Part shown: piece after piece, positions 18,154 through 30,546 of the stretch
Position numbering within the stretch: the stretch's first letter is position 1
How the letters are laid out: every line of letters starts with the position of its first letter
Origin: Cladorrhinum sp. PSN259
Lineage: Eukaryota; Ascomycota; Sordariomycetes; Sordariales; Podosporaceae
Length of the DNA: 64,000 nt
Direction of reading: 5' to 3'
NCBI GenBank assembly: GCA_033725935.1
Contig: MU867085.1
Coordinates: forward strand, 62,001 to 126,000
Translations under genes and position numbers: made by a program
Notes under the pieces: generated by a model
Database searches by the model: none
Seen by the model: the letters and a program-made list of their open reading frames with translations, nothing else
Told to the model about the DNA's origin: nothing

Positions 18154-21100
18154 TTAACAATCAATCCCCCTCCCACACCTCCCACAACTCAACCCCTGCT
18201 TCCCACCAACCTTCTCCCCCTTAAACTCTCTCCCTCCACAGCCTTCACACTTCATCACATCTCCATCCTCCCTGGCCGTTGGCATATCAGAATTACCATT
18301 ACCGGTTCCCGTCCCCCGACTCCATAAATGCCTATAAGGGGATCCATCCCTCCTTGCCTGCACCGGGTTCATCGGGGTACTGGGCACATTACTAGCATGC
18401 TCGTGTGGATGATCCGCGTGTTCACCGCCAGCGCTGGTAGGTATCGACCGTATGTCCGAGTCGCTTTCCTTCCCTCTTATCGACAAGGCAGGGGCTAAAC
18501 CAGGAGGCGGAGGAGGCATAGATTTATGTCTGTCTGTTTTCTCCTTGACGCCCAAGCTGTTGTTCCCGTCGCTGGAGATTGTTGTAAACACTCCGAGGGC
18601 AATACTTCTGCGTCGTGTTCCGTCAAAGGCATCATTCTCAAGCTGGCACGCTGTAGCCTTCTCATCTGCAGGGGCATGACTCCCGTTCCTCTCAGGTCCA
18701 ACCACTTTGCCAGCTTGGTTGGGAGATGAACCGGCCTTGTTGAAGGCCGTGATTCCTCTCCAACGATTCAGGTTCCAGAACGAGGACGTGGTGCTTTCTC
18801 CTCCGTTCGTTTCGACTTGCGCCAGTGGCTCTTCATTCTCACTTGCCGATCTAAAAGTGAAGCTCGGTGTAGGCGGGACCGAAATCTCATCATCCGCCCT
18901 TGACTTGCGTCTTTCCCTTCCTGCTCTTAGCAGCCGTGTTGGCACTCTCTCTGGAGTGTTGCTGAACACGCTCGCTGTGGGGCTGGTCAATGTACTGCTA
19001 GCTCGGTTTCGAGTCACCGACGAGTTGGCGTACGGCTGTTTCCTCGCCTCGCTAGCTAAGTTCACTGTCGAACTCAGAGGCGTCCTATTGGGTTTGGACG
19101 GACTGCCAGAACGCTCGCCAGACGCCGTCACCGACTCATTGCTCAGTAAAGTCGATCGTTTATCTGCGCCGTGCTCAATCCCTTGACGCCAGCTCAGAAT
19201 ACGATCCGAATTGCCATTACCTAGTTGAGGAGATCCAATAGCTCCCATATTGACCGATCCTCTTCTGCTGCGTGCCGCTGCGCTGCCGTTACTCGTTCGG
19301 GTCATGACACTTCCACTCCGTCCCAGTCCGTTGCCAACAAACCCACTCTTTCCCGGGCCAAGGCTTCGACTGAACGTGCTTCCAGTTTCCCAATTATCGT
19401 GTCTCCGCTTGGCAAAAGCGCAATCCTGACGAAACACCTTGATAATACCAGTATCACCCGTCGTGATGATAATATTGCCATCGTAATGTGTAGATCTGGC
19501 AAGGTACGCAGGACTTGGTTCCGGTTTCTTTGGCGTGGACTCGGGCACAGGTGGGGCATGAGACCCATTCGTACTCAACGCGACCTGGCTGTGAGCAGCG
19601 CTGGCAACCTCCTCCAAGCTCTGCAGCACAACAGGTGGTGGGTTGCAGAGATCATAAATCGGATCTCCGCTCTGACCCAATAGCATCCTCGTCTTGGTCG
19701 GCGCGAACAATGCAGTCGTTACAATCTCCCCGTGTGCCTCAAAGTACTCACAGGAACGCTTGTCCTTCTCAGTCGAAATGGCGTTGTTGTTGCCAAGGTT
19801 CCAAACAAACGCCTTCCGATCCTCACTACCACAAATGACATACTTCCCGTCATCAGAAAACGATGCCGCGATTTGGCTGCACGAGTTTTCGTGGCCCTTT
19901 AACTTGACCTCGAGCGAATTGTCACTTATGCTGTATATCCTGATTCGGGAGTCGTTCGATGTGATCAGCACCCATACTTCGCCCGGATTGTCCAAATCCG
20001 AGAAATGTGACGCAGTGCTCGAGGGGGGTACCGAGCCGGGCGCATTGGTAGAGGTTTGTGGAGGAATGACCATCGTCTGAATGCCAGTAATTTTGCTTCC
20101 CTTGGCATTCTTTCCTCGAGACGATCGTACGTGTATCTGGTTCTGTTGCTTCAGCCCTTCGGTCTCAAAAAATACACACATGCCATTCAAAAGGCCGGCG
20201 ATAGCCTTTTTGCCGTCTGGGGAGAACGCGACAGCCGTGATGAGCTCTGGCAGTTGGGTAGAGTATGCGACAGCCCTGTCAGGAATACTCCACAACCTCA
20301 ACATTGTGTCCAAAGAACCGGCCAGGAAGAATCGGTCGTCTCGTGGGTGGAACGCAAGTCGTGTGACAAAATCCTTGTGCTTGAACGTACAGAGGCACTC
20401 TTTTCTGCTGAGATGCCACAACCTGACAGTCTTGTCCATGGAGGACGACAGGAGGAAGTTGTTTTTGCTCCAGCTGAGATCCAGAACCTCGCCAGTGTGT
20501 CCCTCGAACTCCATGATCGGTTGCTCCCTGAAGACAGGCGCACTAAGCCGCTCTCCAGCGCCCCCGTTCGCAGCCTCCTCCTCTTCATGTGCTCGGCGCT
20601 CCTCGTGTGTCGATATTACTGCCCATATTCTCACGACATTGTCTCGTCCTGCCGTGGCCAGGTATTTCCCATCCCTGCTGAACTCGGTCGCCCAAATAGC
20701 GCCTCCGGATCTCGCAGTCTTTCGGTCGCCGCCGCCAGCGACGCTCACCGTAACTACCGGCGCCCTATTTGCATCCGTCTCTGCTTGGGCGCCGTCCTCT
20801 GGAGGTCTTGTCCCAACTAGCTCTTGGGCCAGAAACATGCGGTTGAACTCTCGCTCCTTCTTGTTGGTCGCTTTCGTTCGTATGTACCGGGGCGGCTCCT
20901 TGTGGTGAGGAACGAACCCTCCTCCCACGAGGGGGCTGTTCAGAGATTGACTGAATACTCGGGCATTGATGCCATCCATCCGCGTCTCGATGCCGAACTC
21001 GGAGTCCGAGTCCAAGTCTCCAAGCTCCTTCTTGCGGCCGCCACGCATGTTCAGACGGCTAAGAAAGGAGCCTCCCTTCTTCTTGTCCTTGGGCGCATCG

Positions 21101-21605
21101 CTCGTGGGCGCCGTCGCTCTCGCCAGGAAATCCGAGCTCGTCCGGGCGATTCCTTCCGCCATGTGCATAGACCGTCGTGGAAGCGATATCGAGTGTTCGG
21201 TGTTTCTTCGCATATAAATTTGCTGCAACAAAACACACACCGTCAGCCATTTCTGGACGAGCAGCACAACTACCATAAGTCGCTCAGGGGCAGCCCTACC
21301 TGCGTTAGGGGGTCGATGCTCGGGCTGGGAGCGGGTGAAGGCGCAGACTGATTCAAGGCAACACCACTGGTGAGGCCTATGGCGCTCCCATTACCAGCAG
21401 CATTCGTGGGAGAGTTGCGACTCTTGTCTGCATTCTTGTGACTGCTGGTAGAATCCTTCTCTTTCTGTTCGACTGCAGTCTGGGATCGCGATATCTTGAA
21501 CGACGACGGTTTTCGGCTCGGGTTTGGGGGCTGTGACGTTGATGGGGGTCGACTTCGGGTTCCTGATTCTAATGCGTAAGCATCCGACCCAGAAGTGGGA
21601 TTCAT
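18154..21605 (-). CDS. WD40-repeat protein, WDR44-like
   Basis: Exons 21605-21300 and 21222-18154 give 1124 residues. The 77-bp intron (21223-21299) joins SIDPLTQ to QIYMRRNTEH. The first about 200 residues are Ser/Pro-rich and disordered. WD40 repeats follow: GAIWATEFSRDGKYLATAGR, EFEGHTGEVLDLSWSKNNFL, FKHKDFVTRLAFHPRDD, LITAVAFSPDGKKAIAG and a later LKGHENSCSQIAASFSDDGK. The long Ser-rich tail ends in a Cys cluster (CEGCGG ... CGRCGRGIDC) that could bind zinc. The arrangement matches WDR44/Dgr2-type proteins, which in animals bind Rab11 and act in endosomal recycling; that role is inherited from the family, not shown here. The ATG at 21605 is chosen because no acceptor joins it to upstream frames. 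An upstream leader exon near 21830-22000 is possible. Confidence 0.85.
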
Positions 21606-22759
21606 GATTCCCGAATCCGGCAGGGAGATGGTAAAAAGAATTGGAAGTGTCAGTGTACGTCACTGCCGCCTGTTCTTCCAACAACAACAACAACAACAAC
21701 AACAAGGCGGCGCTTTACATGGGAAACAAATAAAAGAAATGAAAAAAGGCAAATGCGACAATGGAAAGTAACAGTAAATTGGCATGTTGCAGTTTTTGAT
21801 GATATCCACAAGGGGGGAATTACACTACGCACCTGGTACGTCGGCCGAGCTGCTAATCAATCTTGGCAATGACTGCGGTGGCTGCAACGGCTGCGTGTTG
21901 CCGAGACCGTTGCTGTCGTTGGTGGAAGCAGGCGTTGGAGTGGTCCTCTGCTGGCGGTCGGGGGTGGGTGTAACGCCCTTTATTACTGACGACCAAAGGC
22001 TGGTCATGTTGTCTCTCACATATTGATTAACTGTTCGGATTCCCTGCCCCCAGACAGGCAAACAGTTTGGTGCCGCTGCTGTGTAACTGTTGTTGGTCTC
22101 TCGGACTCGCAAGAGGGGCCCGAGGCCGAGCCTGCCGGGACAGTGCAACCCCGGTGAGACGGTGCGGTGCGGTGCAGCTCCGCTGGAGAGAGTGGATAGG
22201 ATCCGCTTCGGTCAATCCGTCTGTCTGCTGCAGGAATACGTAGGCAGCCTTGATCTAGAAGGAAAAAACAGTAAAACTGCGCCAAGACGAGCGCTCAGTG
22301 ATCCGATGCTTCCGAAACGTAGTATACTAGAGATATATACATATGTCAAAGTTGGCTTCTGGTGGCAGGAACGAGTCGATCGATCGATCGATTTCTGATG
22401 AGTGAGCGGGGTAGTCGAGAAAAGGAACTTTGGAATCTGGATGATCTCGCAGAAACCACTAGATGCTGACCGAGCAGTGTCCTCAAAACGTTTATGCAAA
22501 CCAGGGGTTCCAGGTTCGTAATCAGCTTCTCAAGAGTCAAAATATCGCTATAATTGACTGTTTGATGACACTGACAAGGGATGACAGCTCCCAAGCTCCA
22601 CATCACTCGGGATACGGACACAGAAACTCTCCGTGCCCGCTAGTGGGAGCAGCGGCAGGGTCCGCTACCTAGCGTACAGCAGAGAGACCGTCCCCACTGG
22701 AAATATCTCCCCGGAAAGACGTTAAATAACACGTATAAAAACTCGGAGTATTATTTATT
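21606..22759. other. long intergenic region, upstream of the WD40 gene
   Basis: About 1.15 kb. Holds a (CAA)9 microsatellite at 21679-21705. A minus-strand frame near 21830-22010 (MTSLWSSVIKGVTPTPD, followed by a GTGCGT donor-like end) could be an untranslated or leader exon of the WD40 gene, but no in-frame acceptor was found. Confidence 0.45.
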
Positions 22760-23983
22760 TTATATCACCATTGTCCCTTCTACCGAGCCTTCATTGGCAA
22801 CATCCCCCTCCCCCTCTTCTTCATCTTCATCCAGATCATAGATGGGGTAGGTTAATATGGCAGCAATACCGCCCAGTGCATCCAACCGCTGCCCGCTCTC
22901 GTGATCACTACTAAGCACCAGTGCCTCACCTCCATCTTCCTTGACCTTGTCGACGAGAGCGACATACTTTTTTCTCTCGGCGACGTCCATGCTGCGGAAA
23001 AAGCTATTGTTGATAAACAGCACGCCGCCGCCGCGACCCACCGCTCCTTCCTGGACTGCCTTTATGACGGGTTTCACACCATACCACGCCCTGCCATCAT
23101 CCTTCCGGAACCGTTCGTAAAACCTGTCCATCATGGCCGTCTCGCTTGTGTACTTGGTGTCGCGCATTGTCTTTTGTACCTCTGAGCTCTTCAAGACTTC
23201 GTTCAAGCTGTGGACGTGTCCGGTGCTTGAGTGGACCAACACGGCATCCTGAGCCAACTTGCGCAACGGCTTGTCTCCCGTCCTGTCGGCGCGATCCTTG
23301 ATAAAGTCGCGGAAGTTTTGGGCGACGAACCCTGGGCTTGCGAGGAGGAGGGTCCTCGGGCTGCTCCAGTCGACGGCGCTGAGGAGGGCCGCGAGCGTCT
23401 TGTCAAAGAAGCTCTTGAGGCCGCTATCTATCTCCTTGGAGGTTGAGCGCTTCTTGGATACTGATGCCTCGATGCGCTGCTTGACAATTGTGCGTGACTC
23501 TGTGATCATGCAGATGTTGGCGAGGCCTTCGTGCATGACAACCGCAACCATGGCATCGGGCTTCTCCTGCACCACTGCCTCGGCCAGCATTTGAAGGGCG
23601 ACCGAGTCCCAGCCGTGAGGTTTCCATAACTTGAACTTGGGCTGCTGGTCCTGGTCATACTTGAGGGTGATGGTGTGGTGTTGGCCGAGGTCGGCTGCGC
23701 GGGTCTCATCAATGATGGGGCCTGAGACTCGTAGTTCGGATACCAGGGGATCGAAGAAGGTGCTGATCACCTTGATGGTGAGGACTAGGCGGAGGACTTC
23801 GGTGTGTGTGGACCCTGTATCTGATGTTTTCTTTATTTTCCTGACTGTTGACGATTGCAAGATGTCACCGGCCTGGATGAGGTTGTGGCAATGCCACATG
23901 TCCTCGGCATCAGTGACGAGCAGGCTCACCGGATCCTCGCCGTTGATATTTGCAAGAGACTGTTTTGCCGAAGTGAATCGCAT
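22760..23983 (-). CDS. Dom34/Pelota ribosome-rescue factor
   Basis: Single exon, 407 residues, from the ATG at 23983. The open frame extends 56 codons upstream but only from a GTG, so it is not used. Pelota/Dom34 pairs with the GTPase Hbs1 to split stalled ribosomes in no-go and non-stop decay. The three eRF1-like domains are visible. The N-terminal part has EDMWHCHNLIQAGD and ELRVSG. The central part has MVAVVMHEGLANICMITE and LLLASPGFVAQNFRDFI. The C-terminal part has RAWYGVKPVIKAVQEGAV and ALGGIAAILTYPI. There is no GGQ, as expected for Pelota as opposed to eRF1. An acidic tail (DLDEDEEEGEGD) ends the protein. Cytosolic. Confidence 0.93.
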   Translation of the reverse strand: MRFTSAKQSLANINGEDPVSLLVTDAEDMWHCHNLIQAGDILQSSTVRKIKKTSDTGSTHTEVLRLVLTIKVISTFFDPLVSELRVSGPIIDETRAADLGQHHTITLKYDQDQQPKFKLWKPHGWDSVALQMLAEAVVQEKPDAMVAVVMHEGLANICMITESRTIVKQRIEASVSKKRSTSKEIDSGLKSFFDKTLAALLSAVDWSSPRTLLLASPGFVAQNFRDFIKDRADRTGDKPLRKLAQDAVLVHSSTGHVHSLNEVLKSSEVQKTMRDTKYTSETAMMDRFYERFRKDDGRAWYGVKPVIKAVQEGAVGRGGGVLFINNSFFRSMDVAERKKYVALVDKVKEDGGEALVLSSDHESGQRLDALGGIAAILTYPIYDLDEDEEEGEGDVANEGSVEGTMVI

Positions 23984-24974
23984 CTTGTCTGTGTTTTGTC
24001 GAGTTGGTGACGGGATTGATCGTGGAGTTCTGGCATGATGGATGGAGGGGTCATTTTCATGGTTGGACCCCTGCTCGTTTCCAAGTTCCAGGTTGTTATA
24101 CTTATGGCGGGGTAAAACCTGTCGGGGAAAGGATAAGCGGATAAGCTCCACGTCTCAAACAAAACCTTGAGGTGTGACGTTCTCCTCTACTCCACACTGA
24201 AACATTTATTTCGGCGTTTTTACATTTTGCAGATTTGGATCTTGACTTGGCGTTTATGTTGAGCCCCCAGATCATCGAGTGGAGTAATATGTCCTACTTT
24301 TACGGATGATGATCAGGATCTGTATGCGATCTCTCGAGCAGAAACCCCCACATTGTGTCAGCCTTGAGCCCTGTCTATTTTTGGCGTCATTACCAAGCTT
24401 CCTCGCTGCTGTCCTCAACAGATTATTCAACAAGTTGCTTATCGGACGCCAGTCACCCGGCAGGTCCATTCGCCACGATGCGTGGTATTTTGAAGCTTTT
24501 GATCGAGTGAAACCCGACCAGGATACGCCTTACTTTCTGCCGTGGTAGGGCTGATATCTTGGTGATTCATTCAAAGCTCCACAGTTTAGCATCATATGGC
24601 GGGCGGGGTCTGTCTGTGAGGCACGATTCGATAGCTCCATTCGGTCATCGCAATTCACAACACAGCCAACTTTGTTGGGAGTTAGACCACGTCCTCTTTG
24701 TAACCTGCATCATGTACCTAAGAATGGGATGCCGTGCACTGTTGCAGCGGGGTTGGTGGTAAGCAGGCAACCGAGCCAACACCATGAGGCGTCAAGCTTC
24801 CGTCAAGTGACGGATCCTGATCCCTGGTGCCACTGTGTGTGCCTAATTTCCTAATAAAAGTACATATACTCGTCGCTTCTTCGTTTCTCGCCCTCGTCAC
24901 TGCCGTCACACACTCACTTCCGACTATCGGCACAGCACCCGGTTGCGCCAGTCCACCGGGCTGTTCCTCTCGAG
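23984..24974. other. intergenic region between divergent genes
   Basis: About 1 kb separating Dom34 (minus) and the BCS1-type gene (plus). No gene seen; should contain both promoters. Confidence 0.5.
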
Positions 24975-27225
24975 ATGGAGTCCCTAAGTTCCTTCGCCAA
25001 CACCTTGTCGCTGCTCGGCATCGGCAGCACATCGAGCGTGGAGACGCTGGAAAATACACTGCCGGGCTTCAAGTTTCTCAATAGCTTCTTCCGGAGCTGG
25101 TTTCGTGTGACACTCGCTGGACTCTTCACGTTCGTGGCATTGGCTGGGGCACTCTCATCGGGCGCCAACAGCCTAAGCGAGGGTGCAACCAAGATTTACT
25201 GGCAGATGGTCCGCTACATCACAGCAACCATCTCCATCGCTGGAAACGACCGTCTGAACCGTGAAGTTCTCAATTGGCTGGGTGCCCACATTCTTAGTAA
25301 AAGGAGCACTCGAGTCCTGACGGCCAGCTCTGAACCCCTGCAGAGCGATGCATGGAGCTATCGCCGCGTAAAAACGGAACGCAACGACTTTCATCATGAA
25401 AAGCGAATTCCAGTTCAATATCTCCCGACCTTTGGGTCAACATGGTTCATCTATGGTCGCCGCATCTTTATGATCAAGCGTATAATGACGGGCAGCACTC
25501 GGTGGCACAGCGCATCCTGGGGTAATGCACCAGAGGAATTTCGTGGTGCGCCCGAGGGAGACGAGCCGCTCTTGGTTATGTGTCTCGGGCGATCCGTCCA
25601 GCCCATCAAGCGGTTCTTGGAGGATTGCCGCAACTTTGCAGACAAACAGCGCGAAGCGTACATTACGGTCCGCACGAGCAAGCCTTCGTACGACCCAACC
25701 TGGGACACAACCATCTTGCGGCCGCTGCGTTCGCTTGACACGGTGCATTTCGACGAGAATGTCAAGCAGGAATTGGTAGCCGATATCGAGAACTACCTCG
25801 ATTCAAACACCAGAAAGTTTTACAACAAGCGTGGAATTCCCTACAGACGCGGCTTTCTGCTTCACGGTCCTCCAGGAACTGGCAAAACATCCCTATCGCT
25901 TGCGCTTGCGGGACTGTTCGGGCTGGAGCTATACTTGCTCCATGTCCCCACTGTCCGCGAAGATGGAACACTCGAAAAGCTGTTCACGACCTTGCCGCGT
26001 CGATGCATTGTACTGCTCGAAGATATCGACGCAGTTGGGCTTCGACGTAACCCCCCAAAGATCGACGACGAAAAAGAAGACGATGAGGATGACAGTGACA
26101 GCGATAGCGATAGCGAGTCCCGCAACTCGTCGAATCGAATCACCCTCTCTGGATTTCTGAATGTCCTAGATGGAGTTGCATCGCAGGAAGGACGCATTGT
26201 TTTGATGACTTCCAATTTTGCCGAGAAACTCGACAGAGCACTTGTCAGGCCTGGCAGAGTCGACAGGATGATTTACCTGGGCAACATCTCAAAGAGAAGC
26301 TCCGAGCTCATGTTTCTCCGAATGTACTCGAGTGACCCAGACGCTCCTCTACCGGCAGGCATGATCGGCATTACCGAAGACGAACTGAAACGCCTAGCAC
26401 TAGAGTTTAGCAGTCGCATCCCAGAAGAAATGTTCACTCCCGCTCAGCTTCAGGGATACCTTCTCAATCACCGTGAATCGCCCGTCGAAGCCGTCGCTCA
26501 GATCGAGCCGTGGGTGAAGGATGAACTGGCCATCATGGAAGCCGCCAAGGAGCGTGCAAGGAAGGTGACCGAGGCGAAGAAGAGGAAGAAGCAAAAGAAG
26601 AAGCTAAAGGCGCTGGCTGAGGCTGCCAAAGCTGCCAAGGACTTGGAAGGATATGATTCTGACGAGGCACTTGAGGAGCTTAAAAAGAAGATGGAGAAGG
26701 ANNNNNNNNNNNNNNNNNNNNNNNNNNNNNNNNNNNNNNNNNNNNNNNNNNNNNNNNNNNNNNNNNNNNNNNNNNNNNNNNNNNNNNNNNNNNNNNACGG
26801 AGGAGAAGGAGGAGAAGGAGGAGAAGGAGGAGAAGGAGGAGAAGGAGGAGAAGGAGGAGAAGGAGGAGAAGGAGGAGAAGGAGGAGAAGGAGGAGAAGGA
26901 GGCAGAGAAGGAGACAGAACCTGAGTTAGAGGCTGTAAGCAGTTTGTCGGAGAAAGAGACAGACAAGGTTGAAAAGCCGGCTGATCGGCCATCTGAGGAG
27001 GTTGCTGAAACTGGGACTACGCCCAAGGGTGTGGTGAACCTGCCTGTAGACGAGAAGCCACTGAAAAATGATGGAGCACCTCAGACCAAAGGTGATTCTG
27101 CCGACACCGTGACGGCTGTCAACCGCCTGGGAGAGGTTCCTGAAGTCCAGATAAACGGACAAGCGCCAGAAGAGGAGAAAACGACTGTTGTAATGATCGA
27201 AGGCGAAAATGGTGCAGGAAACTGA
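24975..27225 (+). CDS. BCS1-type mitochondrial AAA ATPase, with assembly gap in its C-terminal tail
   Basis: Starts at the ATG of 24975. BCS1 family: residues about 40-65 form a membrane segment (WFRVTLAGLFTFVALAGAL), then a BCS1_N domain (RNDFHHEKRIPVQYLP and others), then the AAA module. The module has Walker A GPPGTGKT (about residue 298), Walker B CIVLLEDIDAVG (about 344-355), an acidic Asp/Ser insert after it, and LMTSNFAEKLDRALVRPGRVD with the arginine finger region. Bcs1 itself inserts the Rieske protein into complex III; fungi have several paralogues of unknown role and this seems one of them. After a Lys/Glu coiled coil the sequence enters a 95-base N gap (26702-26796). The plausible continuation (EEK repeats, then VSSLSEKETDKVEKPADRPS, stop at 27225) is one base out of frame with the part before the gap, so the gap length is probably wrong. 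Confidence 0.85.
26702..26796. other. assembly gap (95 N)
   Basis: Run of N inside the BCS1-type coding region, next to a 9-bp tandem repeat that would hinder assembly. Confidence 0.99.
26800..26898 (+). repeat. 9-bp minisatellite, 11 units
   Basis: Eleven perfect GAGGAGAAG units, coding for Glu-Glu-Lys repeats. The array probably extends left into the gap, since the sequence before the gap ends ATGGAGAAGGA. Confidence 0.9.
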
Positions 27226-28709
27226 TGCCAGGAGTATACAATGTCTTGACGATTTCTTATTTGCATAGCATGCTTGTAGTACTCAAAGGGGCTGCGTCTA
27301 TAAGAAATAGAAAACGGGCGTTTTTAACAGGTCATTCTTTTATTGGTTTCTGTACCTTATGGGTATGTCTGAAGAGTGATGAGGAAAACTGCACTTTTAA
27401 TCGTCCCCCATTCACGAAGAAACCAGTTTTTCAGATCATCACCAAGACTATGTATCTGATTAGGGTTTTCACTTTGAAGTCTCTCCCGAGATATCGACCC
27501 TTCTTACCACTGCTCAACACACCCAAGGGAGGTTGCCTGACTCATGGCTCACAACCTAGACACACGCAACAGATAGCATTGTTGCCTGATTCTGTGATCC
27601 CCACGGGATAAATCGAAGACAAAGCGAGTCATCACTATCATAATCAAGTTACTATCAGCTGACCGTCTTTTTTCCTAACCATCCGAATCCGAGGGTCGGA
27701 AATTCCTTATCCCAAGAACCTCCAACACAATATCTCCCCTCCAACGATCCAATGAAATTAAACCGGTCGCGTGGGGGTTCTTCAGCTACAGTAGTTCGCG
27801 GCCCGTCCCCGAAAATCGGAAGCAACATACTCCCAAGGGCAAGAAAAAAAAAAAGGCCTTGTCGCCATTTTCACCCAACTCGGACAAATATGCACAATCA
27901 GCAGTGTAACACACCGTCCTGAGCAGCCCTAGTTTCAGGCGATGTGCAAGCTTATCAAATCTCTTGGTGATAAAAGTTGCAGTTGTTTGCCGTTCACCCG
28001 TATGCCGGTGCCGCTGGTGGCTTGTCAGCTAACGGTGAGGCCTCACAGACACAGCTGAAGGAGGGCATCAAGCTGCAACTGCAACCCCTCCTTCCCCTTT
28101 ACCACTGCAGAAAACCTTCCAGAAATCTGCATGTGAATGCAGGACATGTAACAGGAAGGCAAAATCTGCCTCGTCAAATAGTTTGATGCACAATAATGGC
28201 ACAAAGAAAAAAAGAAAAAAGGTTACCTATCTGAAGCAGGTTTATGAAATGACGCCAACGTCCCAGTTAGGGATATGGAATTTGACAAGGCGAGACGACA
28301 TGAAAAATCTGAGTTGAAGTGATTGGTTAGATTCATTCCGCCTGATGAAACTAGTTCCTTTTAAGAAATCAGATTTCGTGCATATCTGCCTGCAAGCTTA
28401 AATCAGCTGAGGAAGGAAAGAAAAAGAAGAAGTGATGAAGAAGACACGAGTGTGATGATGTACAGTACTTGCATTAGTGGCGTCTGTGAGCCTGTGGAAA
28501 GGTGGTAAGGTGTGGTGTGGTGGTTGCCCGGTGTTGCGGGTTCGGATACTTGGCTAGACTAATGGGCGATAAAAGTCAGTTAGGTACAGTGGGAGGTTGA
28601 GTGTGGCTCGAGTCGCAATATATAAACCATCAGTTGTCTTCCCGCCATCGATTGTCGTGGTTCATCATGATATCCATCCCTATTCCTGGTGCCGTTCAGT
28701 CCTTGAATC
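27226..28709. other. long intergenic spacer
   Basis: About 1.5 kb. Open frames here (for example 27225-27611) lack protein-like composition and known motifs. Purine-rich runs near 27843 and 28200. No gene supported. Confidence 0.5.
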
Positions 28710-30546
28710 ATGGCAGCATATCCTTTCGTTCGACGACGCAAGTATGGCCAGCTCAAACCTCTTTTGCTTCTATGCGTTCTGCATAGCACCTCGCTGCTCG
28801 CCATGAAACACACAACAGAATTAAATGTCACACTTCGGTATGTCGGATACTGGAACTTTCATCCACCTTACGAGTTGCTGCAGGAAGCGCTCAAGAACAC
28901 TTCGGATCCTCTGAGCAGCCCTTACTTGAAACAAGCACCGGACGGGTACTTCTCCTGGACCAATGAAGCCTGTCGCGCAATGACGAACTCGACGAGTAGT
29001 ACGTGGGTGGTGTATCCTTGGCCGGAAATTTGGAACAGAATTGTGAGTTTTTTTGCCCTCTAGTCTCTTTCGGATGTGAATCAATATCCACTGACAGAAT
29101 GGCCAGGTAGTATGGAAACTGCCCCTGATAACCCTCCTCTTTCAACTCCCACGGCCGCCATTTCCCTTTCGATGGTGGTCAAACACTACCGTCTTCCAGC
29201 TGTTTCATTTGATTGGTAACCCCGTGTCAACAATAGCGAGCCTTCTTGTTACTGTGCATGGTTGCCAGCAAAGAGCCAGAGACTTCCGTCGTCATATTGC
29301 CGAAATGAATGATAAACTTGTAAGACGCAATGATCAGGAGGCAGCAAGGCATCTACAGAAGAAGAAAGACGTCCTGTGGAAAAGACTGGCCCTGATTCAA
29401 ATTTCTTATGACGAGTGGGGCGTAGAGAATGCGTACGAATTCTTGTGCATGAGCTTGTGAGTTCTTATCATCCCATCAACAAGATACATACAACATACTG
29501 ACAGAAATATTTGCAACAGAAACTGGTTGTACCTGGAAGACATAACAGAAAAGAAATTCGCGTCAGTGATGGGTCACTTTGAAGAAGCAGCGCACTCGCT
29601 CGCAGGGGACAGGTCAACGTACGTCCTGCCCATCTTCATCGCTCAGTTCGCCCTCATCATGTCCATCGGAGCCGCCTACTGGAGAATAATCGGTGTTCCG
29701 CCCGGACCGGGAGTATGGATAAACGTAGAAGCATATTCCATTGCCATGTCGGCGCCGTTCCTCTACTTGCTGCCTGCCGTCTTTTTGGGAGCCGTTATTG
29801 GTGTCTCGCAGACCGAAAGAAGCATCCCCCGCGCTTTGAATAGTCTCTATGATAAACTGGAGATGGAAGGGTGGTATAATACCGGGTTTGATGCGGGTAC
29901 ATGTATTCCAAGGGTTGACGAAAAGACTAGTGGAAAGATCTTTCCCCGGATATATCATGGTGGGATGTACTCGTGGCGCCCTGACTTACTCCTTCCTGAC
30001 AGAATCAGGACGACATGGCCGCACATACTTCTTTCCTTCTTGGTTATTTTTCTTTCGGTGCTGGTGGCTGGCTGGATATCGTTCCAGGTGCCCCCCCAGG
30101 GATTTGATTGCAGGAATGCAGGACAAGCTTCTCTTTTCGGGGTGTGGATTCTGAGTTTTGCATTGGATTATCTTCTGGCAACGGTCATGACTCGACTTGG
30201 GTATGGTGGGAGGAATGGGGGATGGTGGTACGAGATCACATTTGTGAAGGAGTTCATCATGGGATCTTCGACACTTGTTGTGATTCTCTTGACGCAGTTT
30301 GGCATCTTCAATCGGTGTGATTGTTTCACACTATGGGGCAAGGTACCGTTGGCACTGCCGGAGATACCAGAAGTCAAAGCTGTCTTGATGAATAAGATTG
30401 CCTTTGAGTGGCCTGCTGTCACCTTTGGGTGGATTGGCATTGAGATGATTCTTTGTGGGGTTCTTTGGTATATGTATAAAGATGCCTTTGAGGTCTACAA
30501 TCAGGGAGATGGACCGGAAACGCAAGAAGCAGAGTATAATGCGTAA
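28710..30546 (+). CDS. multipass membrane protein of unknown function
   Basis: Exons 28710-29042, 29107-29456 and 29520-30546 give 569 residues. The joins are NRI/VVWKLPL and MSL/NWLYLED. At both acceptors a second in-frame AG exists (29097 and 29504); those used here lie at a better distance from CTGAC branch motifs. The first part carries NHT/NST-type glycosylation sites before hydrophobic stretches. The third exon encodes at least six membrane helices: LPIFIAQFALIMSIGAAYW, FLYLLPAVFLGAVIGV, LLSFLVIFLSVLVAGWI, FGVWILSFALDYLLATV, STLVVILLTQFGIF and GWIGIEMILCGVLWYMY. An Arg/Lys-rich loop (ARDFRRHIAEMNDKLVRRND) separates the first helices from these. It resembles fungal-specific conserved membrane proteins without assigned role. 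No transporter signature seen. Confidence 0.75.

Noticed and set aside
23984..24151. N-terminal extension of Dom34
   Set aside because: Open frame only, starting from GTG; family proteins start at the ATG of 23983.
27225..27611. 128-codon frame after the BCS1-type gene
   Set aside because: Overlaps its stop, lacks protein-like composition and known motifs.
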